Assembly: GCA_021325385.1 (NCBI GenBank)
Contig: JAJPHH010000079.1
Location: forward strand, 27,560-91,559
Direction: 5' to 3'
Source: Alphaproteobacteria bacterium
GTDB taxonomy: Bacteria; Pseudomonadota; Alphaproteobacteria; Rhizobiales; Beijerinckiaceae
Length of the DNA stretch: 64,000 bases
Below, piece by piece: positions 8,156 to 17,561 of the stretch (its first letter is position 1; every line of letters begins with the position of its first letter). The translations under genes and the position numbers were made by a program. Under the pieces are notes generated by a model. It did not search any database. It saw nothing but the letters and a program-made list of their open reading frames with translations, and was not told the origin of the DNA.

Positions 8156-9148
8156 ATGCAAAGACATACAATCCGAGCCGCGATCGTCGGTGGCGCAGGT
8201 CTGGCCGCGCTGGCCTACGCGGCGCCCGCTGCGGCGGCCGAACAGCTCAACATCGTCTACACGCACCATTCCTCCGCCTCCAATCCATTTTGGCAAGCGG
8301 TGAAAAAAGGCTTCGACGACGCTTGCGCGAAGATCCAGGCCAATTGTCAAATGATCTTCACTCAGACCGAGGGGTCGGTCGAGCAGGAAGTGGCGAACCA
8401 GCAGGCGGCGCTCGCCCGCAAGCCGGACGCGCTGATCACGACGCTGGTCGACAACAACGCCTTTGTCGGCAATCTGAAAGACGCCAAGTCAAAGGGCGTC
8501 ATCGTCATCGCCTCCAATGTCGATGCGACGGAAGGGCCCGAACTCGAATTGCGTCAAGCTTTCGTCGGCCAGAACTTCGTGCCTGCGGGGACGACGCTCG
8601 GCCGGAGAATGGCGGCGCTCTTTCCCAAGGAAGGGCCGATCCGCGTTCTTGTCGGCGTCAACGCGCCCGGCCAGAATTGGTCGGAGCAGCGCGCCAAGGG
8701 CATCATGGCCGGACTCGAGGAATTCAAGAAAGCCAATTCCGGCCGTCAAATTGTGATCGATCGATTGGACGTCAGCGCCGAGGGCGCCGTGGTGAGCGAC
8801 CGCGTCGGCGCCTATATCAGCGCTCATCCCGACACGACCGCCTATATCGAGACCGGACTTTGGCACTCGAACGTCGCTCGCATGCTCAAGGATCGCAATA
8901 TTCCGCCGGGAAAAATCCTGCTCGGCGGGTTCGACCTTGCGGCGCAAGTGATCGAGCAGATGAAGGCCGGCTACATCCAAGTCGAAATCGACCAGCAGCC
9001 TTACGAACAAGGCTTCCTGCCCGTCATGCAGGTTTACCTGGAGAAAAAGGTCGGCCTGATGCCGTCGGACATTGATTCGGGCGAAGCGGTGTTCACGCCC
9101 GATCAGGCCGACCAGCTCATGGCCTTGGCCAAGCAAGGCTTGCGCTGA
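8156..9148 (+). CDS. Periplasmic sugar-binding protein (RbsB-like)
   Basis: Binding protein of a carbohydrate ABC importer, 330 residues, with a Sec signal peptide ending near AYAAPAAAAEQ and the periplasmic-binding type I fold (NIVYTHHSSASNPFWQAVKKGFDDA). GGGAGGAG lies 6 bases before the ATG. The FWQAVKKG and NPFW contact positions are those used for sugar stacking in the family. It stands first in the transporter set binding protein, permease, ATPase. The ligand is probably a monosaccharide, and the downstream epimerase and dehydrogenase support that. Confidence 0.9.
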   Translation: MQRHTIRAAIVGGAGLAALAYAAPAAAAEQLNIVYTHHSSASNPFWQAVKKGFDDACAKIQANCQMIFTQTEGSVEQEVANQQAALARKPDALITTLVDNNAFVGNLKDAKSKGVIVIASNVDATEGPELELRQAFVGQNFVPAGTTLGRRMAALFPKEGPIRVLVGVNAPGQNWSEQRAKGIMAGLEEFKKANSGRQIVIDRLDVSAEGAVVSDRVGAYISAHPDTTAYIETGLWHSNVARMLKDRNIPPGKILLGGFDLAAQVIEQMKAGYIQVEIDQQPYEQGFLPVMQVYLEKKVGLMPSDIDSGEAVFTPDQADQLMALAKQGLR

Positions 9149-9149
9149 A

Positions 9150-10199
9150 ATGGCGGATCGATCGGCTCGGCGGGACTTGCGTCCCGCCGGCGCCAACGCC
9201 GAGCGGATGGGCGAAGGCGCCGTAAAGAACTTGTTCCGCATCTATATGGAGAAGCCGGAACTCGCCGGCGTCGCGCTACTGATCGCGCTCGCCGTCGTCT
9301 TCGAAATGCGCTCCGGCGGCGCCTTCCTGTCCGGCGACAATCTGCGCGGCATTCTCGGCCTGTTGCCCGAAGTCGGACTCGTCTCGATCGGCGTCACGAT
9401 CTTGATGATAGGCGGCGAATTCGACCTCTCCGTCGGCTCGACCTTCGCGTTGACGCCTATGGCTACGTCGCTGCTGATCATTGCCGGCGTCCCGGCCTTT
9501 CTCGCGATTTTGCTCGGGCTGGCGATCGCCGCGGCCATCGGCTTCGCCAATGGCTTCATCACGCTGACTTTCGGCATACCAAGCTTCATCACCACGCTCG
9601 GCATGCTGTTCATCGTCCGCTCGCTGACGGTGGTCATTTCGGGCGGCTTTCCGCCGCTTTTGCCCGACGATCTCAATACCAGCGCGTTTACGCAATTCGT
9701 CGGGCCCGGCGGGCTCTTCCGCGCCTCGTTCATCTGGTTCGTCGCGATCGCGCTGGCGGCGTCGGCGATGTTGAGCCTCTCCAATCTCGGCAATTGGATT
9801 CGAGCGACGGGCGGCCATTTGGAGGCGGCCGGCGCGATGGGCGTCCCGGCGCGGCGGGTCAAGCTGTTTTGCTTCATGCTGTGCTCGACAATGGCCGGGT
9901 TCGGCGGCGTCATCCAGGTGTTCCGGCTGCACTCGCCCCTGCCCTCGATCGGCGACGGCCTCGAACTGCAAGCCGTGGCCGCGGCGGTGATCGGCGGAAC
10001 GGCGTTGACCGGCGGCGTCGGAACCGTACTCGGTGCGATCGTCGGCGCTCTGTTGATCAGGGTCATCGACAATGGGCTGGTGATGAGCCAGGTCGACGCC
10101 AACTGGTTCAAATTCGCCGTCGGCGGCCTGACTATCTTCGCGGTCGTCTCCAATGCCTGGCTGCGGCGCACGGCGCGAAGGCTGCGGGTGGAGGCGTGA
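9150..10199 (+). CDS. Sugar ABC transporter permease (RbsC-like)
   Basis: Integral membrane permease of about 349 residues with roughly ten hydrophobic segments. Family landmarks are GEFDLSVGSTFALTPM near residue 87 and the EAA-like region ATGGHLEAAGAMGVPARRVKLFCFMLCSTMAGFGG. The start ATG at 9150 is one base after the stop of the binding protein. A soluble N-terminal stretch of about 25 residues precedes the first membrane segment, so a later start, for example the M in ERMGEGAV, is possible. Confidence 0.9.
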   Translation: MADRSARRDLRPAGANAERMGEGAVKNLFRIYMEKPELAGVALLIALAVVFEMRSGGAFLSGDNLRGILGLLPEVGLVSIGVTILMIGGEFDLSVGSTFALTPMATSLLIIAGVPAFLAILLGLAIAAAIGFANGFITLTFGIPSFITTLGMLFIVRSLTVVISGGFPPLLPDDLNTSAFTQFVGPGGLFRASFIWFVAIALAASAMLSLSNLGNWIRATGGHLEAAGAMGVPARRVKLFCFMLCSTMAGFGGVIQVFRLHSPLPSIGDGLELQAVAAAVIGGTALTGGVGTVLGAIVGALLIRVIDNGLVMSQVDANWFKFAVGGLTIFAVVSNAWLRRTARRLRVEA

Positions 10200-10200
10200 T

Positions 10201-10932
10201 ATGAGCGCTCCCCTGATCTCCGTCAAGGAAATGCACAAATGGTACGCCGGCGTCCACGCGCTGAAAGGGGTGAATTTCGACGTTCGTCAGCGCGAGGTGG
10301 TCGGATTGGTCGGCGATAACGGCGCCGGCAAGTCGACCTTGATCAAAATTCTTTCGGGCGTGCACGACCCGGACAAAGGCGAGATTTACATCGAGGGCGA
10401 ACCCGTCAAGATCGGCTCGCCGAAGGCGGCGATGCGCCTCGGCATCGAGACGATCTATCAGGACGCCTCGATGGTTCCGACCATGTCGATCGCGCGGAAC
10501 CTCTTCATCGGCCGCGAGCCGTTATGGGTCGCCCTCGGCGGCGTCGGGCTGATCGACCACGAGCGCATGCGCCGCGAATCGATGAAGGCGCTTGCCGACG
10601 TCGATCTCCATCTGCGCTCGCCGGACGCTTTGCTCGCCGAACTCTCGGGCGGCCAGCGACAGGGCGTCGCCATCGCGCGGGCCATGCACTTCAAGTCGCG
10701 CGTTCTCATTCTCGATGAGCCCACCAATCACTTGTCGGTCAAGGAAACCGCCAAGGTGCTGGGCTTCGTGCGCGGTCTGCCCGCGCAAGGCGTCACGGGA
10801 ATCCTGATCAGTCATAACCTGCATCACGTCTTCGAATCCTGCGACCGGATTGTCGCCATGGCGCGCGGCGAGATCGTCTTCGACAAGCCGGTCGCCAACA
10901 CTTCGATCGAGGAAGTGCAGGACTACCTATAA
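10201..10932 (+). CDS. Sugar ABC transporter ATP-binding protein, single domain
   Basis: ATPase of 243 residues with Walker A GDNGAGKST, signature LSGGQRQGVAIARAM and Walker B VLILDEP. Most RbsA-type sugar ATPases are tandem proteins near 500 residues; this one has a single nucleotide-binding domain and would work as a homodimer, as in the FrcA branch. The start is two bases after the permease stop. The second sugar importer in this window, 14944-18560, has the tandem form, so the two systems are not simple duplicates. Confidence 0.9.
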   Translation: MSAPLISVKEMHKWYAGVHALKGVNFDVRQREVVGLVGDNGAGKSTLIKILSGVHDPDKGEIYIEGEPVKIGSPKAAMRLGIETIYQDASMVPTMSIARNLFIGREPLWVALGGVGLIDHERMRRESMKALADVDLHLRSPDALLAELSGGQRQGVAIARAMHFKSRVLILDEPTNHLSVKETAKVLGFVRGLPAQGVTGILISHNLHHVFESCDRIVAMARGEIVFDKPVANTSIEEVQDYL

Positions 10933-10942
10933 GGGACGAGCC

Positions 10943-11698
10943 ATGGCTGCGCTTTCGGGAAAGACCGCGCTCCTCACCGGCGCGCTCGGTACGCTGGGCC
11001 GCGCGCAAGCCGAGGCGCTGGGCAGGGCCGGAGCGAGGCTCTTCCTGCTGGATCGCCCGGATCGTCGCGACGGTCCCGCCTTCGCCGAAGAGATCGCGCG
11101 GAGCACCGGCGCGGCCGCCGACTATGTCGGTCAGGATCTTGGCGATCTCGACGGTTCGGAAAGAGCGGTCAGACGTCTCGCCGACGGAGCGAACGGGTTC
11201 GACATCCTGATCAACAACGCCGCGCTGATCGTCAATCGTCCGTTCGAGGATTTTTCGCTCGCCGAATATGAAGAGCAAGTGCGGGTCAATTCCTCGGCTG
11301 CTTTCGCTTTGGCGCGGTCTTGCGCGCCGGGCATGAAGGCCAAGCGTTACGGCAAGATTGTCAATTTCTGCTCGGTCACTCTCAACGGCCGGTGGGACGG
11401 CTATGTCCCCTATGTCGCTTCGAAGGGCGCGTTGCTGGGACTGACCAAATCGCTGGCCCGCGAGATGGGCGCGTACGGCGTCCGGGTGAACGCCGTCTCG
11501 CCGGGAGCGGTCGTCTCCGAGGCTGAGCAGCGGGTGTTCGGCGAGCGCCTGCAACAGTACAATGACTGGATCCTCGAGAACCAGTGTCTGAAGAGCCGCA
11601 TTCAGGCTCGCGACGTGGCCGAGCTCGTTCTGTTCCTGGTCTCGCCGGCTTCCGACATGATCACCGGCCAGAACTTCGCCATCGACGGCGGCTGGTGA
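10943..11698 (+). CDS. SDR family oxidoreductase
   Basis: NAD(P)-dependent short-chain dehydrogenase of 251 residues. The cofactor motif is TGALGTLG (12-19), a variant in which the second glycine of TGxxxGxG is shifted. INNAA (90-94), catalytic S144, Y157 and K161 (YVASK) are present, and the C-terminus GQNFAIDGGW is typical. It follows the transporter ATPase by 10 bases and precedes an aldose epimerase. Oxidation of a sugar to its lactone, or of a keto-deoxy sugar acid, are both reasonable roles. Confidence 0.9.
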   Translation: MAALSGKTALLTGALGTLGRAQAEALGRAGARLFLLDRPDRRDGPAFAEEIARSTGAAADYVGQDLGDLDGSERAVRRLADGANGFDILINNAALIVNRPFEDFSLAEYEEQVRVNSSAAFALARSCAPGMKAKRYGKIVNFCSVTLNGRWDGYVPYVASKGALLGLTKSLAREMGAYGVRVNAVSPGAVVSEAEQRVFGERLQQYNDWILENQCLKSRIQARDVAELVLFLVSPASDMITGQNFAIDGGW

Positions 11699-11701
11699 GC
11701 C

Positions 11702-12604
11702 GTGTCGGAAAAAGATCGCCGGCGGCTTACGCTCTCCGACGGCATCGCAGAAGCCGTGGTCCTGCCATGGCTGGGCGCGGGATTGGAAAGATACGACCTG
11801 ATCTCCAGCGGACGACGCGAGCCGCTGTTTCGCGCCGCGCCGGCGGAAACGACAGACGCCTTTTCGCTCGCGAATATCCTGCTCGTGCCATGGTCGAATC
11901 GAATCTCCGGCGGCGGATTTAGATTTCGCGGCGACTTTCATCGCCTCGAACCCAACGCGCCCGGCGAACCGTTCCCCATCCACGGCAACGGGTTTCAGTC
12001 CGAGTGGCAGGTCAAGGAGCACGGGCCGGCCGACGCGGTCCTCTCCCTGTCGAGCGACGGGCCGGGGCCGTTCAGATACGAGGCCGAGATCGCCTATTCT
12101 CTCGCGGCGGGCGCTCTGACCATGTCGCTCACAGTGGTCAATAAAGCCCCGATTGCGTTGCCTTACGGATTAGGCTTCCATCCCTGGCTGCCGCGCACGC
12201 CGGACGTCCTGCTCCATGCGCCGGCTGAAGGCGTATGGCTCGAGGATCAAGATCATCTCCCGACAGCAAGGGTTGAAATTGCTGAACGTCCCCAATGGGA
12301 CTTCTCGTCGCCTCGCCCTCTGCCGGCGCAATGGATCAACAACGCGTTCGACGGCTGGAGCGGACGGGCGGAGCTCCTCTGGCCGGAACGACGCCTTTCG
12401 CTTACCGTCGAGGCCGGACCGGCGCTCGGCGTCTACATCCTCTATTCTCCGGATAGAAGCGCCGACTTCTTCTGCTTCGAGCCGGTCAACCATAGTGTCG
12501 ACGCTCATAATCTGGCCCCCGCGACAGGCGCCGGCGGACTCGCGATCCTTGGCGTCGGCGAGCGGGCCCAGGCGTCTTGCCGTTTCGTCCCGAAAGCTGT
12601 CTGA
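11702..12604 (+). CDS. Aldose 1-epimerase (mutarotase) family protein
   Basis: Predicted galactose-mutarotase-fold enzyme of 300 residues interconverting sugar anomers. Family landmarks are the substrate-binding NR in WSNRISGGGFRF, a histidine in FPIHGNGF, the catalytic-histidine region GLGFHPWLPR and the late FEPVNHSVDAHN. The GTG at 11702 starts three bases after the SDR stop. It is the last gene of the plus-strand sugar operon and supports the view that the imported compound is a free aldose whose anomer must match the dehydrogenase. Confidence 0.85.
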   Translation: MSEKDRRRLTLSDGIAEAVVLPWLGAGLERYDLISSGRREPLFRAAPAETTDAFSLANILLVPWSNRISGGGFRFRGDFHRLEPNAPGEPFPIHGNGFQSEWQVKEHGPADAVLSLSSDGPGPFRYEAEIAYSLAAGALTMSLTVVNKAPIALPYGLGFHPWLPRTPDVLLHAPAEGVWLEDQDHLPTARVEIAERPQWDFSSPRPLPAQWINNAFDGWSGRAELLWPERRLSLTVEAGPALGVYILYSPDRSADFFCFEPVNHSVDAHNLAPATGAGGLAILGVGERAQASCRFVPKAV

Positions 12605-12666
12605 TGCCAAATCGGCTGAACGCGCCATCTCCCGATGAGAGCGAACTACTTTTGGGTACGCCCAAT

Positions 12667-12751
12667 CGTCATTGCGAGTGAAGCGAAGCAATCTATCGTA
12701 AGGCAAAGCCCTCTGAATGGATGCTTCTTCCCTTCGCTCCTCGCAATGACG
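12667..12751. repeat. Intergenic inverted-repeat element
   Basis: The arms CGTCATTGCGAG (12667-12678) and CTCGCAATGACG (12740-12751) are perfect 12-bp inverted repeats, with a weaker continuation inward (GAAGCGAAGC against GCTTCTTCCCTTCGC). It lies between the convergent ends of the two sugar operons. A related half-element is at 42005-42031. Short palindromic repeats of this sequence type are dispersed in many proteobacterial genomes; it may also help end both transcripts. Confidence 0.75.
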
Positions 12752-12781
12752 TGCTGCGATTCGCCCTAGACGCAATTCGCT

Positions 12782-13690
12782 CTAAGAGACGCGCAGACGG
12801 TCCGGCGCGGTCGACTTCGCTCCGGCCGCCGATTTGTCGTCCCGCCTGAGCCTCTTCTGGTCCAGATCGTTGGCGGCGATGTCGAGCAGCGCGGTTATGG
12901 CCGCGCGCGCGCCGTCCGCATCGCGCAATCGGACATGCTCCAGCACCGCCTTATGCGCCGCAAGAGCGCGCGATTGGGCCGTCACCAGGCGGTTGGTGAT
13001 GGCGAAAGTGGCGCGCAGGGCCGCTTCGATCGTGCCGGTCAGCCCTTTCAGCACGACATTATGGCTGGCGGCGACGAGGCTGACATGGAACTGAAGGTCC
13101 GCTTCGCAGCACGCGGCGAGGTCGGTACGAAGATTGCGCTCCATGCTTTCATAAGCCTGTTCGATACGGGCGAGGTCGGCCGCCGTCGCTCTCATCGCAG
13201 CCAGAGCGGCGGCCGCAGGCTCGATGATCCGGCGCGCTTCGATCAAACTCGCGATCAGATCCCGGTCGCGCCCGACGTCCGGGTGCCACGAGAGCACCTG
13301 CGAATCGAGCAGATTCCAATCGTCCCGAGCCCGCACGCGCACGCCGACCCGGCGCTTCACCTCAAGCAATCCTTTCGCCGACAGCACTTTGACGGCCTCC
13401 CGCACGGAGGTCCGACTCACGTTCAGATTTCGAGCAAGATCGTCTTCGCGCGGCAACAACTGTCCGGGCGCATAGGTCCCGCCAAGGATCCATTTGGCGA
13501 CCGTGTCGACGACCGAGCCGTGAATGCTCCCTTCATAGGCTTTCGCCTCTGGTCGGATGCCAGGCAAGGCGGAGCGCGGCCTCCTTCCGCGCGGCTCGAT
13601 CGACGCCGCTGCGGGAGAAGAATGATCACTCTCGAATTCAATCACGTCCGCTCCGTTCGAAAAAACAGCTGACGATCTCGTCAACGCCAT
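12782..13690 (-). CDS. GntR family transcriptional regulator, FCD type (second)
   Basis: Regulator of 302 residues: an unusual N-terminal extension of about 55 residues, then the winged helix (LLPREDDLARNLNVSRTSVREAVKVLSAKGLL) and an FCD domain with metal-ligand candidates in ADLQFHVSLVAAS and AAHKAVLEH. It resembles DgoR-like sugar-acid sensors. A GTG at 13645 with GGAG five bases upstream is an attractive alternative start. It lies 46 bases after the DgoD-like dehydratase and so ends the minus-strand sugar operon, which it probably represses. Confidence 0.85.
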   Translation of the reverse strand: MALTRSSAVFSNGADVIEFESDHSSPAAASIEPRGRRPRSALPGIRPEAKAYEGSIHGSVVDTVAKWILGGTYAPGQLLPREDDLARNLNVSRTSVREAVKVLSAKGLLEVKRRVGVRVRARDDWNLLDSQVLSWHPDVGRDRDLIASLIEARRIIEPAAAALAAMRATAADLARIEQAYESMERNLRTDLAACCEADLQFHVSLVAASHNVVLKGLTGTIEAALRATFAITNRLVTAQSRALAAHKAVLEHVRLRDADGARAAITALLDIAANDLDQKRLRRDDKSAAGAKSTAPDRLRVS

Positions 13691-13736
13691 CCGAAGACTT
13701 CAACGCATTGACTTGGGCTTGCGGGCTAAGTCACGC

Positions 13737-14909
13737 TCACCAATCAACAATTGTACCGTCTTCCAGCACGGCGTTTACTGTGTGCAACACCTCGGGTTGG
13801 AACGGATGGCGGGCGCAAGCGGTCTCATCGATTTCGACGCCGAGACCGGGTTCTGTGGGAACCTGCCAGAACCCGTCAATCATTTTTATCGGGCCTCTGA
13901 CGACATCGAAATACCACGGCGCGGCGCCGACCATCTCCTCTTGAATGACATGGTTGGACGTTGCGACTGCGAAGTGCAGCGCAGCGACGCCCGCGATCGG
14001 CCCAAGCGGATTATGCGGCGCCACGCCGACGCCGGCGGCCTCCGCCATCGCGGCGATCTTCTTCGCCTCCCATAGACCGCCGCAATGACAGATGTCGGGC
14101 TGGACGATGTCGACGGCGCGCTGATGGAAAAGGTCCTCGAATTCCGAGAGTTCGATGAGCCGTTCGCCCGTCGCGATCGGCACTTTCGTATTCGACGCGA
14201 CCTTGCGCAGTCCCGCCGCGTCGCCCGGCGGCAGGACCTCCTCGACAAACATGGGTCGGCTCGGCGCCAGCGCCTCGATATAGGCGAGCGCCGCCCCAAC
14301 CGAAGCGGGACGTCCATGGAAATCGACCATGATTTCGATTTCCGGGCCGACGGCTTCTCGCAAAGCGCTCATCATTCGGGCCGTTCGATCGACGTCCGCC
14401 AATGGGGCCGAATAATGGGTAAACGGCACGATCACCACTTTCATCGCCCGATAGCCTCGGGCCAGCACCTCGTGCGCGCGTTCGATGAGTTTCTGCGCGC
14501 TGTCCGTCTCATAGACGGCGCGCATGTCGCCCAGCCCGAGATGAGTATAGACGCGCACCTTGTCGCGAACCTGACCGCCGAGCAGGCGCCAGACCGGAAC
14601 GCCGAGCGATTTGCCGAAAATGTCCCATAACGCGATTTCAATGCCGGATATCGCGCTCATGCCGATCGCGCCGAGGCGCCAGAAGCTGTGCTTCTTCATG
14701 ATCCGCACCAGCTTCTCGATGTCGCGCGGATCGCGGCCCAAAATCAAGGGCGCGAGATCTTCGATGGCCGCGGCGACGGAACGCGTCTTCCATTCCAAAG
14801 TCGCTTCGCCCCAGCCGAACAGGCCCTGCTGATCGGTATCGACACGGACGAAAATCCAGTTCCGCATCTCTGCGGAGACAATAGTCGACCGAATTCCGCT
14901 GATCCGCAC
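13737..14909 (-). CDS. D-galactonate dehydratase-like enolase-superfamily enzyme
   Basis: Predicted Mg-dependent aldonate dehydratase of 390 residues. The DgoD-type active site is visible: ligand D196 and acid H198 in MVDFHGRP, E223 or E224 in FVEEVLPP, E249 in ATGERL and base H299 in VAPHNPLGPIAG. These match the two catalytic histidines known for galactonate dehydratase. The GTG start at 14909 is preceded by GGAGGG. It follows the AraF-like importer genes, so uptake of a sugar or sugar acid and dehydration to a 2-keto-3-deoxy acid is the likely role. Galactonate itself is not proven. Confidence 0.87.
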   Translation of the reverse strand: MRISGIRSTIVSAEMRNWIFVRVDTDQQGLFGWGEATLEWKTRSVAAAIEDLAPLILGRDPRDIEKLVRIMKKHSFWRLGAIGMSAISGIEIALWDIFGKSLGVPVWRLLGGQVRDKVRVYTHLGLGDMRAVYETDSAQKLIERAHEVLARGYRAMKVVIVPFTHYSAPLADVDRTARMMSALREAVGPEIEIMVDFHGRPASVGAALAYIEALAPSRPMFVEEVLPPGDAAGLRKVASNTKVPIATGERLIELSEFEDLFHQRAVDIVQPDICHCGGLWEAKKIAAMAEAAGVGVAPHNPLGPIAGVAALHFAVATSNHVIQEEMVGAAPWYFDVVRGPIKMIDGFWQVPTEPGLGVEIDETACARHPFQPEVLHTVNAVLEDGTIVDW

Positions 14910-14943
14910 CGAGCGCCCTCCATTTGATCCCAGCGGACCGAAC

Positions 14944-15957
14944 TTATCCGTACCTTCGCCCCTGAAGCTCGGCGATGATCACCGCCGCGATAAGCAGCAC
15001 GCCTTTCGCCACCATCTGGTAGAAGGTCGGGACGCTCGTAAGGATCAGGCCGTTGTCCAGAACGCCGATGATCAGAACGCCGAGCCGGCCGCCGATAATC
15101 GTGCCTTTGCCGCCAGTCAGCGCGCATCCGCCAAGCACCGCCGCCGTGATCGCCTCCAATTCCAGTCCATCGGAGCCGGAAATCGGTTGGCCGGAACCCG
15201 TGCGAGCCGCCAGCAACATGCCGGCGAGCCCGGCGGTTGCGCCGCTCAGCGTGTAGACGCCGATCTGATAAGCTCGAACATTCAACCCGGCGAGCCGCGC
15301 CACGACCTGGTTGCCGCCGATCGCGTAGATATTCCGCCCCGTAACGGTATAGTTCATCAGGACAAAGAAGGCCGCGACCATTGCGATGAGGACCATGATC
15401 GTGACCGGCAAGCCAAATATCTTGCCATTGCCGATGAAGCGGAAAGCGGGATCGAAGATGCTGATCGACTGCCCGTTCGAGACGATGAAGGCGACGCCTC
15501 GGAAGACCGCCATCGTGCCGAGCGTCGCGATCACCGCGTTGATGCGTCCTACGGTGATGATGACGCCATTGACGACGCCGGCGATCGCGCCAACAAAGAC
15601 TCCGAACAGGATGCTGAGCAGCGGCGATCCGGTCCATCCGACTGCAAGCGCGATATACACGGTCGACATGCCGACGATTGCGCCAACGGAAATATCGAGT
15701 CCGCCGGAAACGATGACAATCGTCTGAGCCGTCGCCAGGACGCCTAGAATGGCGATCGCTTGGCCGATATTGAGGATGTTGCGCACCAGGAAGAAAACGT
15801 CGGGACGCAGGCCGCCGAATATCGCGATCAGGATGGCGAGGGCGATCAACAGACTGAGATTATGCGTGCCGACGCGTTCGATCATCGAACGCACCGCCGA
15901 TTTCTGCGCGCGAGATTCGGCCAGACCCGCCGCGACGCCGGTTTTCGCCTCGGTCAA
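14944..15957 (-). CDS. Sugar ABC transporter permease (AraH/RbsC-like)
   Basis: Membrane permease of about 337 residues with the family landmark GGLDISVGAIVGMSTVYIAL and the C-terminal GSDGLELEAITAAVLGG. A TTG at 15957 overlaps the upstream ATPase stop (TTGA), the same coupled arrangement as in the liv operon; the next in-frame ATG is at 15885 (MIERVG), just before the first membrane segment, and is a reasonable alternative. It forms the channel of the second sugar importer. Confidence 0.88.
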   Translation of the reverse strand: MTEAKTGVAAGLAESRAQKSAVRSMIERVGTHNLSLLIALAILIAIFGGLRPDVFFLVRNILNIGQAIAILGVLATAQTIVIVSGGLDISVGAIVGMSTVYIALAVGWTGSPLLSILFGVFVGAIAGVVNGVIITVGRINAVIATLGTMAVFRGVAFIVSNGQSISIFDPAFRFIGNGKIFGLPVTIMVLIAMVAAFFVLMNYTVTGRNIYAIGGNQVVARLAGLNVRAYQIGVYTLSGATAGLAGMLLAARTGSGQPISGSDGLELEAITAAVLGGCALTGGKGTIIGGRLGVLIIGVLDNGLILTSVPTFYQMVAKGVLLIAAVIIAELQGRRYG

Positions 15958-17504
15958 TTGATCCTCGCCTCCCCGACTTCGCCGAGAGCCTCCGCCATTG
16001 CGAGCTGGAGGATCCGCTCTTCTTTTGCTTCGCCCCGCGGCAATTCGCCGACGATGCGTCCGCCGGCCATGACGACGATTCGATCGGCGAGGCCGATCAA
16101 TTCCGGAAGCTCGGACGAAATAACCAGCAAGGCTACGCCTTCCGCTGCGAGCTGGGCGATCAGACGGTAGATTTCGGCTTTTGCGCCGACGTCGATGCCG
16201 CGGGTCGGTTCGTCCAATATCAATGCTTTCGGGCGGCGCGCCAGCCATCGGCCGAGCACGACCTTCTGCTGATTGCCGCCCGATAGTTTCGAGACGGCCT
16301 GGTCCAAGCTGGGCGTCCTGATGCGGAGGCGGTCGACCAGGCTCGCCGCGATGCTTCGCTCGGCCCCGAACCTGACAAAGTTGAACCGACTGATGAGATC
16401 AGGGACCGCCAAAGAAATATTGTTCGCGACGCTGCGCAGGAGCAGCAGAGCTTGAGACTTCCTGTCCTCGGGCGCAAAGCCGATGCCGGCGGCGATCGCG
16501 TCAGCGGGACTGCGCAATCGAATTGCGCGCCCCCCGACCGCGACCGAGCCGGCCAACGAGCGGTCGTGACCGAAAATCGCCTCCGCGAGTTCAGAGCGCC
16601 CCGCTCCGATCAGCCCGGCAAGCCCGACCACTTCGCCGGCGCGGACATCGAGGCTGACGTCTTTCACGCGCTTTGTCGTCAATCCCCGTACGCAGAGGAC
16701 GGGTGGCCCCGGTCGGCGCTCCGAGCGATCGAACAAGTCCGAGATGGGTCTGCCGACCATCGCCTGAACGATCTCGTTGTCGGCGATTTCGGCAATCGGC
16801 CGATCGACGATCAGCCGGCCGTCGCGCAACACCGCGACGCGATCCGCCAACTCTCGAACTTCGCGCATGCGGTGGGAAATATAGACGATCGCGACGCCGT
16901 CGGCCTTTAGCCGCCGCACGACCCGGAACAGTCTTTGCGCCTCGTCTTCAGTCAGCGAGGATGTCGGTTCATCGAGCGCCAGCACACGCAAGCCGCCGCG
17001 CAAGGCGCGCATGATCTCCATCAATTGCCGCTGCGCAGGGCCTAGGTCCCCGGCTCTCGTCCACGGCTCGAGCTCCTTCTCCAACCCGAACTCGGCGAGA
17101 ATTTGCCGGGTGCGCCGCGCTGCGTCGCCGCGATCGAAAAAAATTCGTCGAGTCCGCCGCAAATCGCCGAGAAACAGATTTTCGGCGATGGAGAGGTCGG
17201 GAATAATGTCCGGCTCTTGATGAATGACCCGAATGCCGACTGCATGGGCGTCGGCGGGCGATCGAAATACGCGCTGGGCGCCAAGCGCGACAATCGCGCC
17301 GCTGTCCGGGCGAAAGACGCCCTCGAATATCCGGATCAGCGTCGATTTGCCAGCCCCATTCTCGCCGACCAACGCCAGCACCTCGCCCGCCCGGATCGCC
17401 AACGATACGCGATCCAGCGCGCGGACCACGCCGAAATCCTTCGAGACTCCGACCGCCTCGACGACGGATTCCAAGCGCTTCGGCGCAGGACTAGATCCAG
17501 CCAC
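15954..17504 (-). CDS. Sugar ABC transporter ATP-binding protein, tandem domain (AraG/RbsA-like)
   Basis: ATPase of 516 residues with two nucleotide-binding domains. The N-terminal domain has Walker A GENGAGKST and Walker B VLALDEPTSSL; its signature region reads GDLGPAQRQLMEIMRAL. The C-terminal domain has a degenerate Walker A (GLIGAGRSELAE), a normal signature LSGGNQQKVVLGRW and Walker B ALILDEPTRGID. This asymmetry is normal in the family. The GTG start at 17504 has AAGGA about nine bases upstream. The spacing to the binding-protein gene contains a stable hairpin. Confidence 0.92.
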   Translation of the reverse strand: MAGSSPAPKRLESVVEAVGVSKDFGVVRALDRVSLAIRAGEVLALVGENGAGKSTLIRIFEGVFRPDSGAIVALGAQRVFRSPADAHAVGIRVIHQEPDIIPDLSIAENLFLGDLRRTRRIFFDRGDAARRTRQILAEFGLEKELEPWTRAGDLGPAQRQLMEIMRALRGGLRVLALDEPTSSLTEDEAQRLFRVVRRLKADGVAIVYISHRMREVRELADRVAVLRDGRLIVDRPIAEIADNEIVQAMVGRPISDLFDRSERRPGPPVLCVRGLTTKRVKDVSLDVRAGEVVGLAGLIGAGRSELAEAIFGHDRSLAGSVAVGGRAIRLRSPADAIAAGIGFAPEDRKSQALLLLRSVANNISLAVPDLISRFNFVRFGAERSIAASLVDRLRIRTPSLDQAVSKLSGGNQQKVVLGRWLARRPKALILDEPTRGIDVGAKAEIYRLIAQLAAEGVALLVISSELPELIGLADRIVVMAGGRIVGELPRGEAKEERILQLAMAEALGEVGEARIN

Positions 17505-17523
17505 TGCTCGCGATCCTTGCTGA

Positions 17524-17549
17524 GGGGCGCCGCCCGACGGGCGACGCCC
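17524..17549 (-). other. Intercistronic hairpin after the binding-protein gene
   Basis: GGGCGCCGCCCG and CGGGCGACGCCC form a near-perfect GC-rich stem in the 57-base gap between the AraF-like gene and its ATPase. Such stems commonly protect the abundant binding-protein transcript or attenuate reading into the membrane genes. There is no U tract, so a full terminator is unlikely. Confidence 0.5.
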
Positions 17550-17561
17550 GCTGCTGCGGGT

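Noticed and set aside
8032..9075. 347-residue plus-strand frame over the RbsB-like gene
   Set aside because: It is the +1 shadow of the binding-protein gene; the other frame has a signal peptide, ribosome binding site and family motifs.
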